Assembly (NCBI GenBank): GCA_009774735.1
Contig: VSOH01000013.1
Coordinates: 1 to 16,825, forward strand
Length of the DNA stretch: 16,825 bases
Origin: Clostridiales bacterium
GTDB lineage: Bacteria > Bacillota_A > Clostridia > Oscillospirales > Acutalibacteraceae
Direction: 5' to 3'
Numbering within the stretch: the first letter of the stretch is position 1; each line of letters starts with the position of its first letter. Made by a program: the position numbers and the translations under genes. The notes beneath the pieces are model-generated. The model was not told where the DNA came from, made no database searches, and worked only from the letters and a program-made list of their open reading frames with translations. This document shows positions 1 to 6,753 of the stretch, piece after piece.

Positions 1-1068
1 AAAAAAGGCTTTGAGCCTCTTTTGATGATACCGATTGCATTCGGTATGCTGCTTGCCAATATACCCGGTGCAAACCTTGCAGTTCAGTATCACGATCTGG
101 ATGGTTTCAGGGATTTGCTGGCAGGACGCGGAGAATTTGTAGGTGCTACTCCGGGATTAATGGATTTCCTTTACTTTGGTGTTAAAGCCGGTATTTACCC
201 ACCGCTAATCTTCCTTGGTATAGGTGCTATGACCGATTTTGGTCCGCTTATTGCAAATCCTAAAAGCTTTATTTTAGGTGCAGCAGCACAGTTCGGCATT
301 TTCTTTACTTATGTTGGTGCTATAATCCTGGGCTTTGCTCCGAATGAGGCTGGTTCAATTGCTATTATAGGCGGTGCAGATGGTCCAACGGCTATATTTG
401 TTACGTCGATTTTAGCTCCTACAATGCTGAGTACGATAGCAGTTGCTGCTTATTCCTATATGGCGCTTGTGCCTGTTATCCAGCCGCCGATTATGAGAGC
501 ATTGACAACGAAAAAGGAGCGCTCGGTAGTTATGGGAAATCTTCGTCCTGTTTCAAAGATGGAAAAGATTTTGTTCCCGATTTTGGTTACTGTCGTAGTT
601 TCACTCTTGTTACCTGATGCTGCGACCTTGGTTGGTATGCTGATGCTTGGTAATCTGCTTAAGGAAAGCGGCAGAACAGAGCGTATTGCAAAAGCTGCTC
701 AGAATGAGCTTATGAATATTGTTACAATTATGCTTGGTATTTCAGTAGGTGCTACAACATCTGCCGAATCATTCTTAACATTGAAAACAGGCGGTGTTAT
801 TCTTCTCGGACTGATTGCGTTCGCACTCGGTACTGCCTGCGGTGTGCTGTTTGGTAAGCTGATGTATATCTTTACTAAAGGCAAGGTTAATCCGCTTATC
901 GGTGCAGCCGGTGTATCTGCTGTTCCAATGGCAGCACGTGTTGCGCAGAAAGAAGGACAGAGGGAAAATCCGTCAAACTTCCTGCTTATGCACGCTATGG
1001 GTCCGAATGTTTCAGGCGTTATCGGCTCAGCAGTTGCAGCAGGTATTCTGCTTACACTTTTAAGATAA
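1..1068 (+). CDS. Na+-translocating decarboxylase beta subunit (OadB/GcdB/MmdB family), 5' truncated by window edge
   Basis: Integral membrane subunit of a biotin-dependent decarboxylase (oxaloacetate, glutaconyl-CoA or methylmalonyl-CoA type) that couples carboxybiotin decarboxylation to Na+ export. The reading frame is open from base 1 and translates as KKGFEPLL before the first possible internal start at 22, so the true start lies outside the window and about 355 residues are visible. Family hallmarks are NEAGSIAIIGGADGPT (nt about 343-390), containing the GGADGPT motif with the Na+/carboxybiotin-site Asp, and the C-terminal MGPNVSGVIGSA segment. The protein is very hydrophobic throughout, with many membrane segments, and ends in GILLTLLR. 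The sequence does not tell which acyl substrate is used, because the alpha and biotin-carrier subunits are not visible. A strong terminator follows directly. Confidence 0.93.
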   Translation, partial: KKGFEPLLMIPIAFGMLLANIPGANLAVQYHDLDGFRDLLAGRGEFVGATPGLMDFLYFGVKAGIYPPLIFLGIGAMTDFGPLIANPKSFILGAAAQFGIFFTYVGAIILGFAPNEAGSIAIIGGADGPTAIFVTSILAPTMLSTIAVAAYSYMALVPVIQPPIMRALTTKKERSVVMGNLRPVSKMEKILFPILVTVVVSLLLPDAATLVGMLMLGNLLKESGRTERIAKAAQNELMNIVTIMLGISVGATTSAESFLTLKTGGVILLGLIAFALGTACGVLFGKLMYIFTKGKVNPLIGAAGVSAVPMAARVAQKEGQRENPSNFLLMHAMGPNVSGVIGSAVAAGILLTLLR

Positions 1069-1085
1069 TCACACAAAATATATTT

Positions 1086-1118
1086 AGGGTGACTGATAAA
1101 AGGTCACCCTTACTTTTT
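1086..1118 (+). terminator. Intrinsic terminator after the decarboxylase gene, abutting the helicase RBS
   Basis: An 8-bp perfect stem pairs AGGGTGAC (1086-1093) with GTCACCCT (1103-1110) around a 9-nt loop, followed by TACTTTTT. It ends the upstream gene. The U-tract runs straight into the helicase ribosome binding site (AAGGAG, 1119-1124), so the same hairpin may also limit readthrough into the helicase gene. Confidence 0.85.
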
Positions 1119-1130
1119 AAGGAGAAAACT

Positions 1131-3314
1131 ATGCCACTTAATGAAATGCAGCAAAAGGCTGTCAATACAACTGAAGGACCACTGCTTATTTTGGCAGGTG
1201 CAGGTTCAGGCAAAACAACAGTGCTTGTTAACAGAGTTCAGCATATTATTGAAAGTGGACTTGCTCTGCCCTGGCAGGTGCTTGCGATTACCTTTACAAA
1301 TAAGGCAGCAGGTGAGCTCAGAGAAAGACTTGTTAAAGCAATCGGTGATGAGGCGAACAGCATATGGGCGTATACATTTCATAGCTGCTGTGCAAGAATT
1401 CTGCGCCGATACGGCGAATATTTAGGCTTTACAAATCATTTTACTATATATGATACCGACGACCAGAAAAGGGTAATGAAGCAATGTCAAAAGCAGCTTG
1501 GTATTGAGGACAAGTTCCTTAACCATAAATCAATACTCGGTGAAATCAGCAGGGCTAAGGACAGCCTTATTGACCCTGATGAATATAAAGCATCAACAAT
1601 CAATGACTTCCGCAAGGCTAAAATTGCACAGTGCTACGAGCTTTATCAGAGCGAGCTGAAAAAAAGCGATGCCATGGATTTTGATGATATAATTTATTAT
1701 ACGGTTAAGCTGTTAAGAGAAAATGATGAGGTCAGAGAGCTTTATCAGAATCAGTTTAAATATGTTATGGTTGATGAGTATCAGGATACAAACCACGCTC
1801 AGTATGTGCTGACTTCTCTGCTTGCGGATAAATATAAAAATATCTGTGTTGTCGGTGATGATGACCAGAGTATTTACCGCTTCCGTGGTGCAACAATTGA
1901 AAATATTCTGTCCTTTGAACAGCATTATAAGGGTGCAGTTGTTATCAGACTTGAGGAAAATTATCGTTCAACCCAGAATATTCTTGACGCTGCCAATGCA
2001 GTTATTGCAAACAATAAAAACCGTAAGGGAAAAACTCTGTTTACCCGTTCAGGCGAAGGTGCCAAGATTGTTTTCAACACTGCTGTGAATGAGAGTGACG
2101 AGTCGGCATTTATAATTGATGAAATACTTAAAAATGTTAAAGACGGAAGAAAGCTCAGCGACCATGCAATTCTTTACAGAATGAATGCCCAGTCAAGAAA
2201 TCTTGAAATTATGCTAACCAAAAGCGGTATTTCCCATAGAATTATCGGCGGACACCGTTTCTTTGACAGAAAGGAAATCAAGGATATTATTTCCTATATG
2301 GCAGTTATTAACAATCCTGCCGACAATGTAAGACTGCAGCGTATTATCAATGTACCAAAGCGTCAGATTGGTGATACAATGTTCGGTAATGTTATGGAAA
2401 TTGCCGCAGGTCTTGGACTTTCAGCCTTTGAGGTTTGTCAGCGTGCAGATGAGTTTCAGAAAACCTCACGCAGTGCCTCAAAGCTTATTGGATTTACGGA
2501 TATGATTGCTCATTTCCAGAAGTGCCTTGAGGATAAAATGCCGTTGCCTGACCTTTTGCAGGAGGTGCTTGAAACTACAAAGTATATGGATTATCTTAAT
2601 GAGGATCCCGAAACCTTTGAAGACAGAGCGAATAATATCAAAGAGCTTTCCTCAATGTTCATCAAGTATCAGGAGGAGAGCGAGGAGCCTGATTTGTCCG
2701 CCTTTTTGGAGGATGTAGCACTTATCAGTGATATTGATTCATATAATGAGGATGAGGATTCTGTTGTGCTTATGACCCTCCATTCTGCAAAGGGTCTGGA
2801 GTTCCCTGTTGTTTTCATACCCGGTATGGAGGAAGGTATTTTCCCGGGTGCTCAGTGTATGTTCAGTGAGGAGGAGCTTGAGGAGGAACGCCGACTTGCT
2901 TATGTTGGTATTACCCGTGCCAAGGAAAAGCTCTATCTCGTTAATGCACAGCAGCGTATGCTCTATGGTACAACAAACCGCAATATGGCATCACGCTTCC
3001 TCCGTGAAATTCCTATAACGGTTACAGAGGATGTTTCAACCAAAACCTATAAAGTACCGGCAACCGGAAAAAGCAAAATTACACATACTGCATCATCCAG
3101 CATTGGTGCACGTAAGTTCGGTCAGGCCGGCAATTCTGCAGCAAAGCCGACTGCTGATTATAAGGTTGGCGATACTGTTTTACATAAGTCCTTCGGTACA
3201 GGTACAATCCTTTCCCTCCAGCCGATGGGCGGTGACATTCTTATGGAAATTGCATTTGACAAAGCAGGAACGAAAAAGATGATGGCAAACTTTGCAAGGC
3301 TTGAGAAAAAGTGA
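1131..3314 (+). CDS. pcrA: ATP-dependent DNA helicase UvrD/PcrA (superfamily 1A)
   Basis: A 3'-5' DNA helicase used in nucleotide excision repair, mismatch repair and replication-fork maintenance; 727 residues, normal for PcrA. The frame is open from a GTG at 1089, but that codon lies inside the terminator stem. ATG 1131, with AAGGAG at 1119-1124, is the credible start and gives MPLNEMQQKAV, the Q-motif region. All SF1 motifs are present in order: Walker A GAGSGKTT (residues 23-30), Ia AITFTNKAAGELRERL, II DEYQDTN, III VVGDDDQSIYRFRGA, IV LEENYRS, V LMTLHSAKGLEFPVVF and VI RRLAYVGITRAKEKLYL. The C-terminus carries the Tudor-like RNA polymerase-binding module typical of PcrA (YKVGDTVLHKSFGTG onward). 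I see no promoter between the upstream terminator and the gene. It is followed by its own terminator. Confidence 0.97.
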   Translation: MPLNEMQQKAVNTTEGPLLILAGAGSGKTTVLVNRVQHIIESGLALPWQVLAITFTNKAAGELRERLVKAIGDEANSIWAYTFHSCCARILRRYGEYLGFTNHFTIYDTDDQKRVMKQCQKQLGIEDKFLNHKSILGEISRAKDSLIDPDEYKASTINDFRKAKIAQCYELYQSELKKSDAMDFDDIIYYTVKLLRENDEVRELYQNQFKYVMVDEYQDTNHAQYVLTSLLADKYKNICVVGDDDQSIYRFRGATIENILSFEQHYKGAVVIRLEENYRSTQNILDAANAVIANNKNRKGKTLFTRSGEGAKIVFNTAVNESDESAFIIDEILKNVKDGRKLSDHAILYRMNAQSRNLEIMLTKSGISHRIIGGHRFFDRKEIKDIISYMAVINNPADNVRLQRIINVPKRQIGDTMFGNVMEIAAGLGLSAFEVCQRADEFQKTSRSASKLIGFTDMIAHFQKCLEDKMPLPDLLQEVLETTKYMDYLNEDPETFEDRANNIKELSSMFIKYQEESEEPDLSAFLEDVALISDIDSYNEDEDSVVLMTLHSAKGLEFPVVFIPGMEEGIFPGAQCMFSEEELEEERRLAYVGITRAKEKLYLVNAQQRMLYGTTNRNMASRFLREIPITVTEDVSTKTYKVPATGKSKITHTASSSIGARKFGQAGNSAAKPTADYKVGDTVLHKSFGTGTILSLQPMGGDILMEIAFDKAGTKKMMANFARLEKK

Positions 3315-3329
3315 ATGATTGAGATGAAC

Positions 3330-3366
3330 ATCCGGGCACAATTTACATATTGTGTCCGGATATTTT
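3330..3366 (+). terminator. Intrinsic terminator after pcrA
   Basis: A 12-bp stem with one G-U pair, TCCGGGCACAAT (3331-3342) against ATTGTGTCCGGA (3349-3360), has a 6-nt loop and is followed by TATTTTAT. It lies 16 nt past the helicase stop codon and separates it from the next operon. Confidence 0.85.
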
Positions 3367-3405
3367 ATGGTTAAATTCTTTGCTTGCAAAAAACAACAAA
3401 TAGAT

Positions 3406-3434
3406 TTGACAAATTTTGTGATTTCTTTTATACT
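3406..3434 (+). promoter_or_regulatory. Sigma-A promoter for the kinase / Cys-rich protein / lipoprotein operon
   Basis: TTGACA (3406-3411), an exact 17-nt spacer, then TATACT (3429-3434) in very AT-rich surroundings. Transcription should start near 3441, leaving a leader of roughly 155 nt before the first annotated gene. The -35 matches consensus fully and the -10 differs at one position. Confidence 0.85.
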
Positions 3435-3509
3435 TAAATTGAGATAATAAGCGTTAACATAGTTTGATATTTTAGTTTTTTACCGTTATTCAATAAAGGG
3501 GGAATCATT

Positions 3510-3533
3510 ATGAAAGGAATTCTGATTCGCTGA
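3510..3533 (+). other. 7-codon leader ORF with a strong Shine-Dalgarno
   Basis: AAAGGGGGA at 3495-3503, spaced 7 nt from ATG 3510, precedes a reading frame encoding only MKGILIR before TGA. It lies in the leader between the promoter at 3406-3434 and the kinase-like gene. The peptide resembles the start of the downstream kinase (GILIT), and 10 of 12 nt match between the two GILI-encoding stretches. It could be a translated leader peptide, a decayed duplicate of the kinase 5' end, or chance. I see no codon run typical of an amino-acid attenuator. Confidence 0.4.
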
Positions 3534-3596
3534 TACAATCAATAAAAAAATAATACAGTAGAAATTAAAATATATCAAGATAAGAGGTGTATTTTA

Positions 3597-4121
3597 TTGC
3601 CTGACGGAATTTTAATTACAGGCTTAAACGGCAGCGGGAAATCCACAGTATGTAAAATACTTGCTGATAGATTGAATTATTATAGTATGGATGTGGAGGA
3701 TTACTATTTTATCAAAAGTGATACGCCGTATTCAAAATTTCATACTCTTGAGGAAACAAGACAGTTAATGCTGAATGACATTCATAAGCACGGCGATTTT
3801 GTATTGGCAACTGTTAATTGTGATTGGGGCAGAGAGATACCTTCAATGTGCAAGCTTGCTGTTGTATTAAGTGCACCACTTGATTTAAGAATGAAACGAA
3901 TTGAAAATCGTGAATATGATAAGTTTGGCGACAGAGTATTAGAGGGCGGGGATTTGTATGACTCTCAACAGAAATTTCACAATAAAGTTTTGTCAAGAGA
4001 TGAAAGTCATATGGCAAAACAGATGCAATTTATAAAGTGTTCGGTTATTGAAGTTGATGCAGCTTTACCGATTGAAGATATTGTGGACATTATATTAAAA
4101 GAATGGAAGGAATATATATGA
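3597..4121 (+). CDS. Small P-loop kinase-like ATPase (adenylate/shikimate-kinase fold)
   Basis: A 174-residue cytoplasmic protein with an N-terminal Walker A, GLNGSGKST (residues 9-17), preceded by a beta strand (GILIT), the layout of small nucleoside- or metabolite-kinases. An Arg-rich segment, RMKRIENREYDKFGDR (about residues 98-113), looks like a lid with phosphate-binding arginines. The substrate cannot be read from the sequence. The start is TTG at 3597: AGAGGTG (3583-3589) sits 7 nt upstream, and the first in-frame ATG (residue 31) falls beyond the P-loop and would delete it. It is the first gene of a three-gene operon, and its stop overlaps the next start as ATGA, implying translational coupling. 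Base composition is more AT-rich than that of its neighbours. Confidence 0.75.
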   Translation: MPDGILITGLNGSGKSTVCKILADRLNYYSMDVEDYYFIKSDTPYSKFHTLEETRQLMLNDIHKHGDFVLATVNCDWGREIPSMCKLAVVLSAPLDLRMKRIENREYDKFGDRVLEGGDLYDSQQKFHNKVLSRDESHMAKQMQFIKCSVIEVDAALPIEDIVDIILKEWKEYI

Positions 4122-4375
4122 ATGATAAAATTAAAGCTATAATCGGATCTAATATGGACATTGATTTCAGCAATGCGTCATTCGGCAATTCATCATGTCC
4201 TTGGAATGAAGCTGAAAATACAAATGAGCATAAGTGTGCCGTAAAAAATACATCTATATGCAAATATTTTTGCGGTGTGAAATTTTTGGATAGTGTAATG
4301 TGCAGTTATCCTTATGAGAATTTGACTGTGCTGGAAGATAGTGAAATTGACAGAGATATAAATGAATTGAAATAA
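4118..4375 (+). CDS. Small Cys-rich protein, possible metal binder (unknown function)
   Basis: An 85-residue protein. The frame is open from 4103, but ATG 4118 has GGAAGG at 4105-4110 with 7-nt spacing and overlaps the kinase stop by 4 nt, so it is the likely start. Five Cys (27, 40, 48, 52, 62) and His38 are concentrated in the middle: CPWNEAENTNEHKC, then CKYFCG and MCSYP. That spacing suggests a zinc site or Fe-S cluster, but no known finger pattern fits exactly. There is no signal peptide or membrane segment. The CPWN...HKCAVKNTSICKYFCG pattern seems familiar from small uncharacterised Clostridia proteins, but I cannot name a family. Coupling to the kinase gene suggests a joint role. Confidence 0.75.
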   Translation: MNDKIKAIIGSNMDIDFSNASFGNSSCPWNEAENTNEHKCAVKNTSICKYFCGVKFLDSVMCSYPYENLTVLEDSEIDRDINELK

Positions 4376-4438
4376 TTATTATTGTTTGTCACCAAAATAT
4401 ATGCTGTATGTTTTGATATGGATAAGGGGAGATATTAT

Positions 4439-5047
4439 ATGATGTTAAAAAGAAAAGCCTTAGTATCTGTAATTGCATTAATTGTTTCGCTTACATTTAT
4501 CTCCTGTTCAGCGGAGAAGGAAAGCAGCATTGATTTGTCTGATATTCAGGATTTGAATATCGGTGCCGAGATGCCTGAAATCCTCTATGGTGATGATGAA
4601 AAAATTATAATGCAGGGCACCTTCGGAATACTGGCCTACAACTATAAAGAGGAAAAGATAACCCGACGTGTTCGTTTTGAGGATATAGGTGAAATCACAA
4701 GCCGTTTTTGCGGTTACAGAGGTGCAAAGGACGGTAAGCGGATATTTATAATGTTATTTGATGAACAGAAGAATTATGAATATAATCTTTCGTCAGGCAA
4801 GCTGAATATTTTTGCCGGAGATATTGAGGACGAGGCGTTTATTGTGCCGAAATTTACCGATGAGGAAAACAAGCAGCTTACGCAGGCCATAGGTGATACA
4901 TATTTAACAAGCCTTTTTTATTTGAAAAAGGACAGTTCAATCTTATTCCTGAAGGCTGATTCAAATTGGCAGATGAAAACACTGCAGCTTATTGAGTACG
5001 ATATGAGCAGTAATAAAGAATTAGAGGTAATTGATATTTTTAAATAA
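4439..5047 (+). CDS. Putative lipoprotein, unknown function
   Basis: A 202-residue exported protein. The frame is open from 4382, but tandem ATGs at 4439 and 4442 follow AGGGGAG (4425-4431) and give a proper signal peptide: KRK at residues 4-6, a hydrophobic core to about residue 20, and lipobox FISC with the lipidated Cys at 23. The mature part is acidic and rich in charged residues, with no domain I recognise. Stretches such as GTFGILAYNYKEEKITRRVR and YNLSSGKLN suggest beta-rich repeats like those of a sensor or propeller-type surface lipoprotein, but that is a guess. It is the last gene of the operon starting at promoter 3406. The 63-nt gap to the previous gene contains no terminator, and a strong terminator follows. 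Confidence 0.75.
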   Translation: MMLKRKALVSVIALIVSLTFISCSAEKESSIDLSDIQDLNIGAEMPEILYGDDEKIIMQGTFGILAYNYKEEKITRRVRFEDIGEITSRFCGYRGAKDGKRIFIMLFDEQKNYEYNLSSGKLNIFAGDIEDEAFIVPKFTDEENKQLTQAIGDTYLTSLFYLKKDSSILFLKADSNWQMKTLQLIEYDMSSNKELEVIDIFK

Positions 5048-5064
5048 TTCAAGCAATAATTTAA

Positions 5065-5100
5065 CCCCTTTGGATGTCTCCAAAGGGGCTGTTTGTTTTT
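5065..5100 (+). terminator. Strong intrinsic terminator between convergent operons
   Basis: A 10-bp perfect stem pairs CCCCTTTGGA (5065-5074) with TCCAAAGGGG (5079-5088) around a TGTC tetraloop, followed by CTGTTTGTTTTT on the + strand. It ends the lipoprotein operon. Read from the - strand, the same stem is followed only by TTAAATTATT, so it could also stop the convergent SPFH gene, less efficiently. Confidence 0.9.
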
Positions 5101-5109
5101 TGTATTGAA

Positions 5110-6033
5110 TTATTTCTTTGCTGTTTCAACAATTCCTTCTGCAAGACCTGCAAGGCCCTGAATTTCAGACGGAATAATAATTTTTGTTGCCTGACCGTCA
5201 GCAGCCTTTGCGAATGCCTCAAGTGCCTTAAGCTTAACAACTGCATCGTTTGCATCAGCATCGTTGAGGAGCTTGATTGCATCTGCGGTAGCCTGCTGTA
5301 CTTTAAGGATAGCTTCAGCCTCACCCTCAGCTTCACGCACCTTAGCCTCCTTAACAGCCTCTGCATGGAGTATTGCTGACTGCTTTTCAGCTTCAGCCTC
5401 AAGAATTTTAGATTCCTTGTGACCCTCTGCAACAAGAATTCTCGACTGTTTTTCACCCTCTGCACGGAGGATAGACTCACGTCTTTCACGTTCTGCCTTC
5501 ATCTGTTTTTCCATCGCATCCTGAATTTCACGAGGAGGAATGATGTTTTTAAGCTCAACTCTGTTAACCTTAATACCCCATGGGTCAGTTGCCTCGTCAA
5601 GAATAACTCTGATTTTTGCATTGATTGTGTCACGGGATGTGAGTGTTGAGTCAAGCTCAAGCTCACCGATAATGTTACGCAGTGTTGTTGCGGTAAGATT
5701 TTCAATAGCTGAAATCGGACTTTCAACACCATAGGTATAAAGCTTAGGGTCGGTAATCTGATAGAACACAACAGTATCTATCTGCATTGTAACATTATCC
5801 TTTGTGATAACCGGCTGTGGCTTGAAGTCAACAACCTGCTCTTTGAGTGAAACAATTTTTGCAATTCTGTCAAAGAAGGGGATTTTAACATGAAGTCCTG
5901 TCTGCCAGGTTGAAAAGTATGTTCCGAGTCTTTCAATAACATATGCCTTTGACTGCGGTACAACTCTGATGTTTGTTAATACAAGTGCAATAATTGCAAT
6001 AGCAACAAGTGCCAAGATAATAAATAGTGCCAT
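5110..6033 (-). CDS. SPFH/band 7 membrane protein (stomatin/QmcA type)
   Basis: A 307-residue membrane-anchored scaffold protein of the stomatin/prohibitin/flotillin superfamily, thought to assemble large ring-like oligomers in membrane microdomains. One N-terminal membrane segment (about residues 3-20) is followed by the SPFH domain: VPQSKAYVIERLGTYF, then GLHVKIPFFDRI, then TTLRNIIGELELD and DPWGIKVNRVELKNIIPP, ending near residue 170. A long Ala/Glu/Lys coiled-coil stretch (about 175-245) carries regular 11-residue repeats, and a short Gly-containing tail ends the protein. ATG 6033 has AAGGAG upstream. It lies directly downstream of the nfeD-like gene, the classic pairing for this family, and is transcribed from the promoter at 6575-6603. 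It is unlikely to be FloT proper, since it lacks the long EAxE flotillin tail. Confidence 0.93.
   Translation of the reverse strand: MALFIILALVAIAIIALVLTNIRVVPQSKAYVIERLGTYFSTWQTGLHVKIPFFDRIAKIVSLKEQVVDFKPQPVITKDNVTMQIDTVVFYQITDPKLYTYGVESPISAIENLTATTLRNIIGELELDSTLTSRDTINAKIRVILDEATDPWGIKVNRVELKNIIPPREIQDAMEKQMKAERERRESILRAEGEKQSRILVAEGHKESKILEAEAEKQSAILHAEAVKEAKVREAEGEAEAILKVQQATADAIKLLNDADANDAVVKLKALEAFAKAADGQATKIIIPSEIQGLAGLAEGIVETAKK
5308..5472 (-). repeat. Five 11-residue (hendecad) repeats in the SPFH protein
   Basis: Residues 188-242 of the SPFH protein repeat with an exact 11-residue period: ILRAEGEKQSR, ILVAEGHKESK, ILEAEAEKQSA, ILHAEAVKEAK and a degenerate VREAEGEAEAI. Hydrophobic residues open each unit and AE follows at the fourth and fifth positions. 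An 11-residue period indicates a straight coiled coil, as found in the walls of stomatin-family cages. Confidence 0.85.
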
Positions 6034-6054
6034 AAAATTTCTCCTTATTCATTT

Positions 6055-6504
6055 TTAGTTTTTGTTTTTGACAATAAGCTTAACACCATCAATCTTTTCT
6101 ATTATTACCTCATTGGATTTTGGTATTATGCTGTTGTCTGCTGCTCTGGCAGTCCAGATTTTACCGTCAGCCTTGACCTGACCCATGCCCTCGATATTAT
6201 TGATATCCTCGGTAACAATGCCGGTCTGACCGATAACTCTGTCTGCGTTGGTGCACTGCCTTGTCGGGTGAATATATTTTTTAACAAGCGGTCTTGTGAT
6301 AACAAGAGTCAAAGCACTAACCGCTATAAATATGATTAGCTGCGTAGGTATTCCCGCACCTAAAAGCGCTGCTATGAGCGAGGCAATAGAACCTATCATA
6401 AACCATATTGAAACCAGTTGAGCAGTGATGGACTCGAGTACTCCAAAGCCCACAATAAGAACTGCCCACAATATATAAATTGTTGTCTGTGATAATTCAA
6501 CCAT
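6055..6504 (-). CDS. NfeD-like membrane protein with C-terminal OB fold
   Basis: A 149-residue membrane protein that partners SPFH proteins; the short NfeD form without a protease domain. The frame is open upstream to 6531, but ATG 6504 has a perfect AGGAGGTGATTTCA ribosome binding site and gives MVELSQTTIY. Hydrophobic segments at about residues 10-26, 31-50 and 54-70 are followed by a soluble C-terminal domain (about 88-146) with the OB-fold signature IGQTGIVTEDI, then GQVKADGKIWTARA. It is the first gene of a two-gene operon, 21 nt ahead of the SPFH gene. Its role is probably to modulate assembly of the SPFH scaffold. Confidence 0.9.
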   Translation of the reverse strand: MVELSQTTIYILWAVLIVGFGVLESITAQLVSIWFMIGSIASLIAALLGAGIPTQLIIFIAVSALTLVITRPLVKKYIHPTRQCTNADRVIGQTGIVTEDINNIEGMGQVKADGKIWTARAADNSIIPKSNEVIIEKIDGVKLIVKNKN

Positions 6505-6545
6505 TGAAATCACCTCCTGCTTTTTATTCACATTATATAATGCTT

Positions 6546-6567
6546 ATGCAAAATTTTTGTTTTGCAT
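6546..6567. promoter_or_regulatory. Perfect 8-bp inverted repeat at the nfeD transcription start
   Basis: ATGCAAAA (6546-6553) and TTTTGCAT (6560-6567) flank TTTTTG. On the - strand the repeat spans about +1 to +22 of the predicted nfeD transcript, a position suited to a repressor operator or a 5' stabilising hairpin. It is AT-rich and unsupported by any identified regulator in the window. Confidence 0.45.
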
Positions 6568-6574
6568 TGACTAT

Positions 6575-6603
6575 ATTATACCACATATTGTGCCAGAATT
6601 CAA
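6575..6603 (-). promoter_or_regulatory. Extended -10 sigma-A promoter of the nfeD-SPFH operon
   Basis: On the - strand TTGAAT (plus coordinates 6598-6603) is followed by an exact 17-nt spacer and TATAAT (6575-6580), which is preceded by TGG to give an extended -10 element. The predicted start is near 6568, leaving a leader of about 64 nt before ATG 6504. Confidence 0.8.
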
Positions 6604-6699
6604 TAAATTTAGCATATATGCACTCGAGATTTACAATCTGTTAATAAACACCACAAGCTGTAGTGTCTTGACAAATCTGATGTTATTCCTGTTGTATAC

Positions 6700-6742
6700 A
6701 AAAAATGGTACTGTGGGTCAGATTTTCAAACCACAGTACCAT
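6700..6742 (-). terminator. Intrinsic terminator of the ech-hyp operon
   Basis: A perfect 12-bp stem pairs 6705-6716 (ATGGTACTGTGG) with 6731-6742 (CCACAGTACCAT) around a 14-nt loop. Read on the - strand it is followed by TTTTTT. It starts 12 nt past the stop of the last gene of the hydrogenase operon, which fixes the operon's 3' end. The remainder of the 249-nt gap to the nfeD gene holds the nfeD promoter and leader. Confidence 0.9.
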
Positions 6743-6753
6743 TGTAGTTAATT

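Noticed and set aside
699..1076. Antisense open frame of 125 codons opposite the decarboxylase gene
   Set aside because: It mirrors a strongly conserved coding region, has no good ribosome binding site, and its translation is low-complexity with no recognisable fold.
1089..1130. Longer N-terminus of the helicase starting at GTG 1089
   Set aside because: The extra 14 residues lie in the terminator hairpin and have no ribosome binding site, whereas ATG 1131 has AAGGAG and matches the family start.
5061..5489. Overlapping - strand frame of 142 codons, very rich in Leu, Gln and Arg, inside the SPFH gene
   Set aside because: It is the out-of-frame reading of the repetitive SPFH coiled coil. The biased composition comes from the hendecad repeats, and the SPFH frame clearly fits a known family.
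6668..6700. Possible + strand promoter TTGACA (6668-6673) with TATACA (6695-6700)
   Set aside because: The spacer is 21 nt, too long for sigma-A, and no + strand gene follows; the region is the end of the ech-hyp operon.
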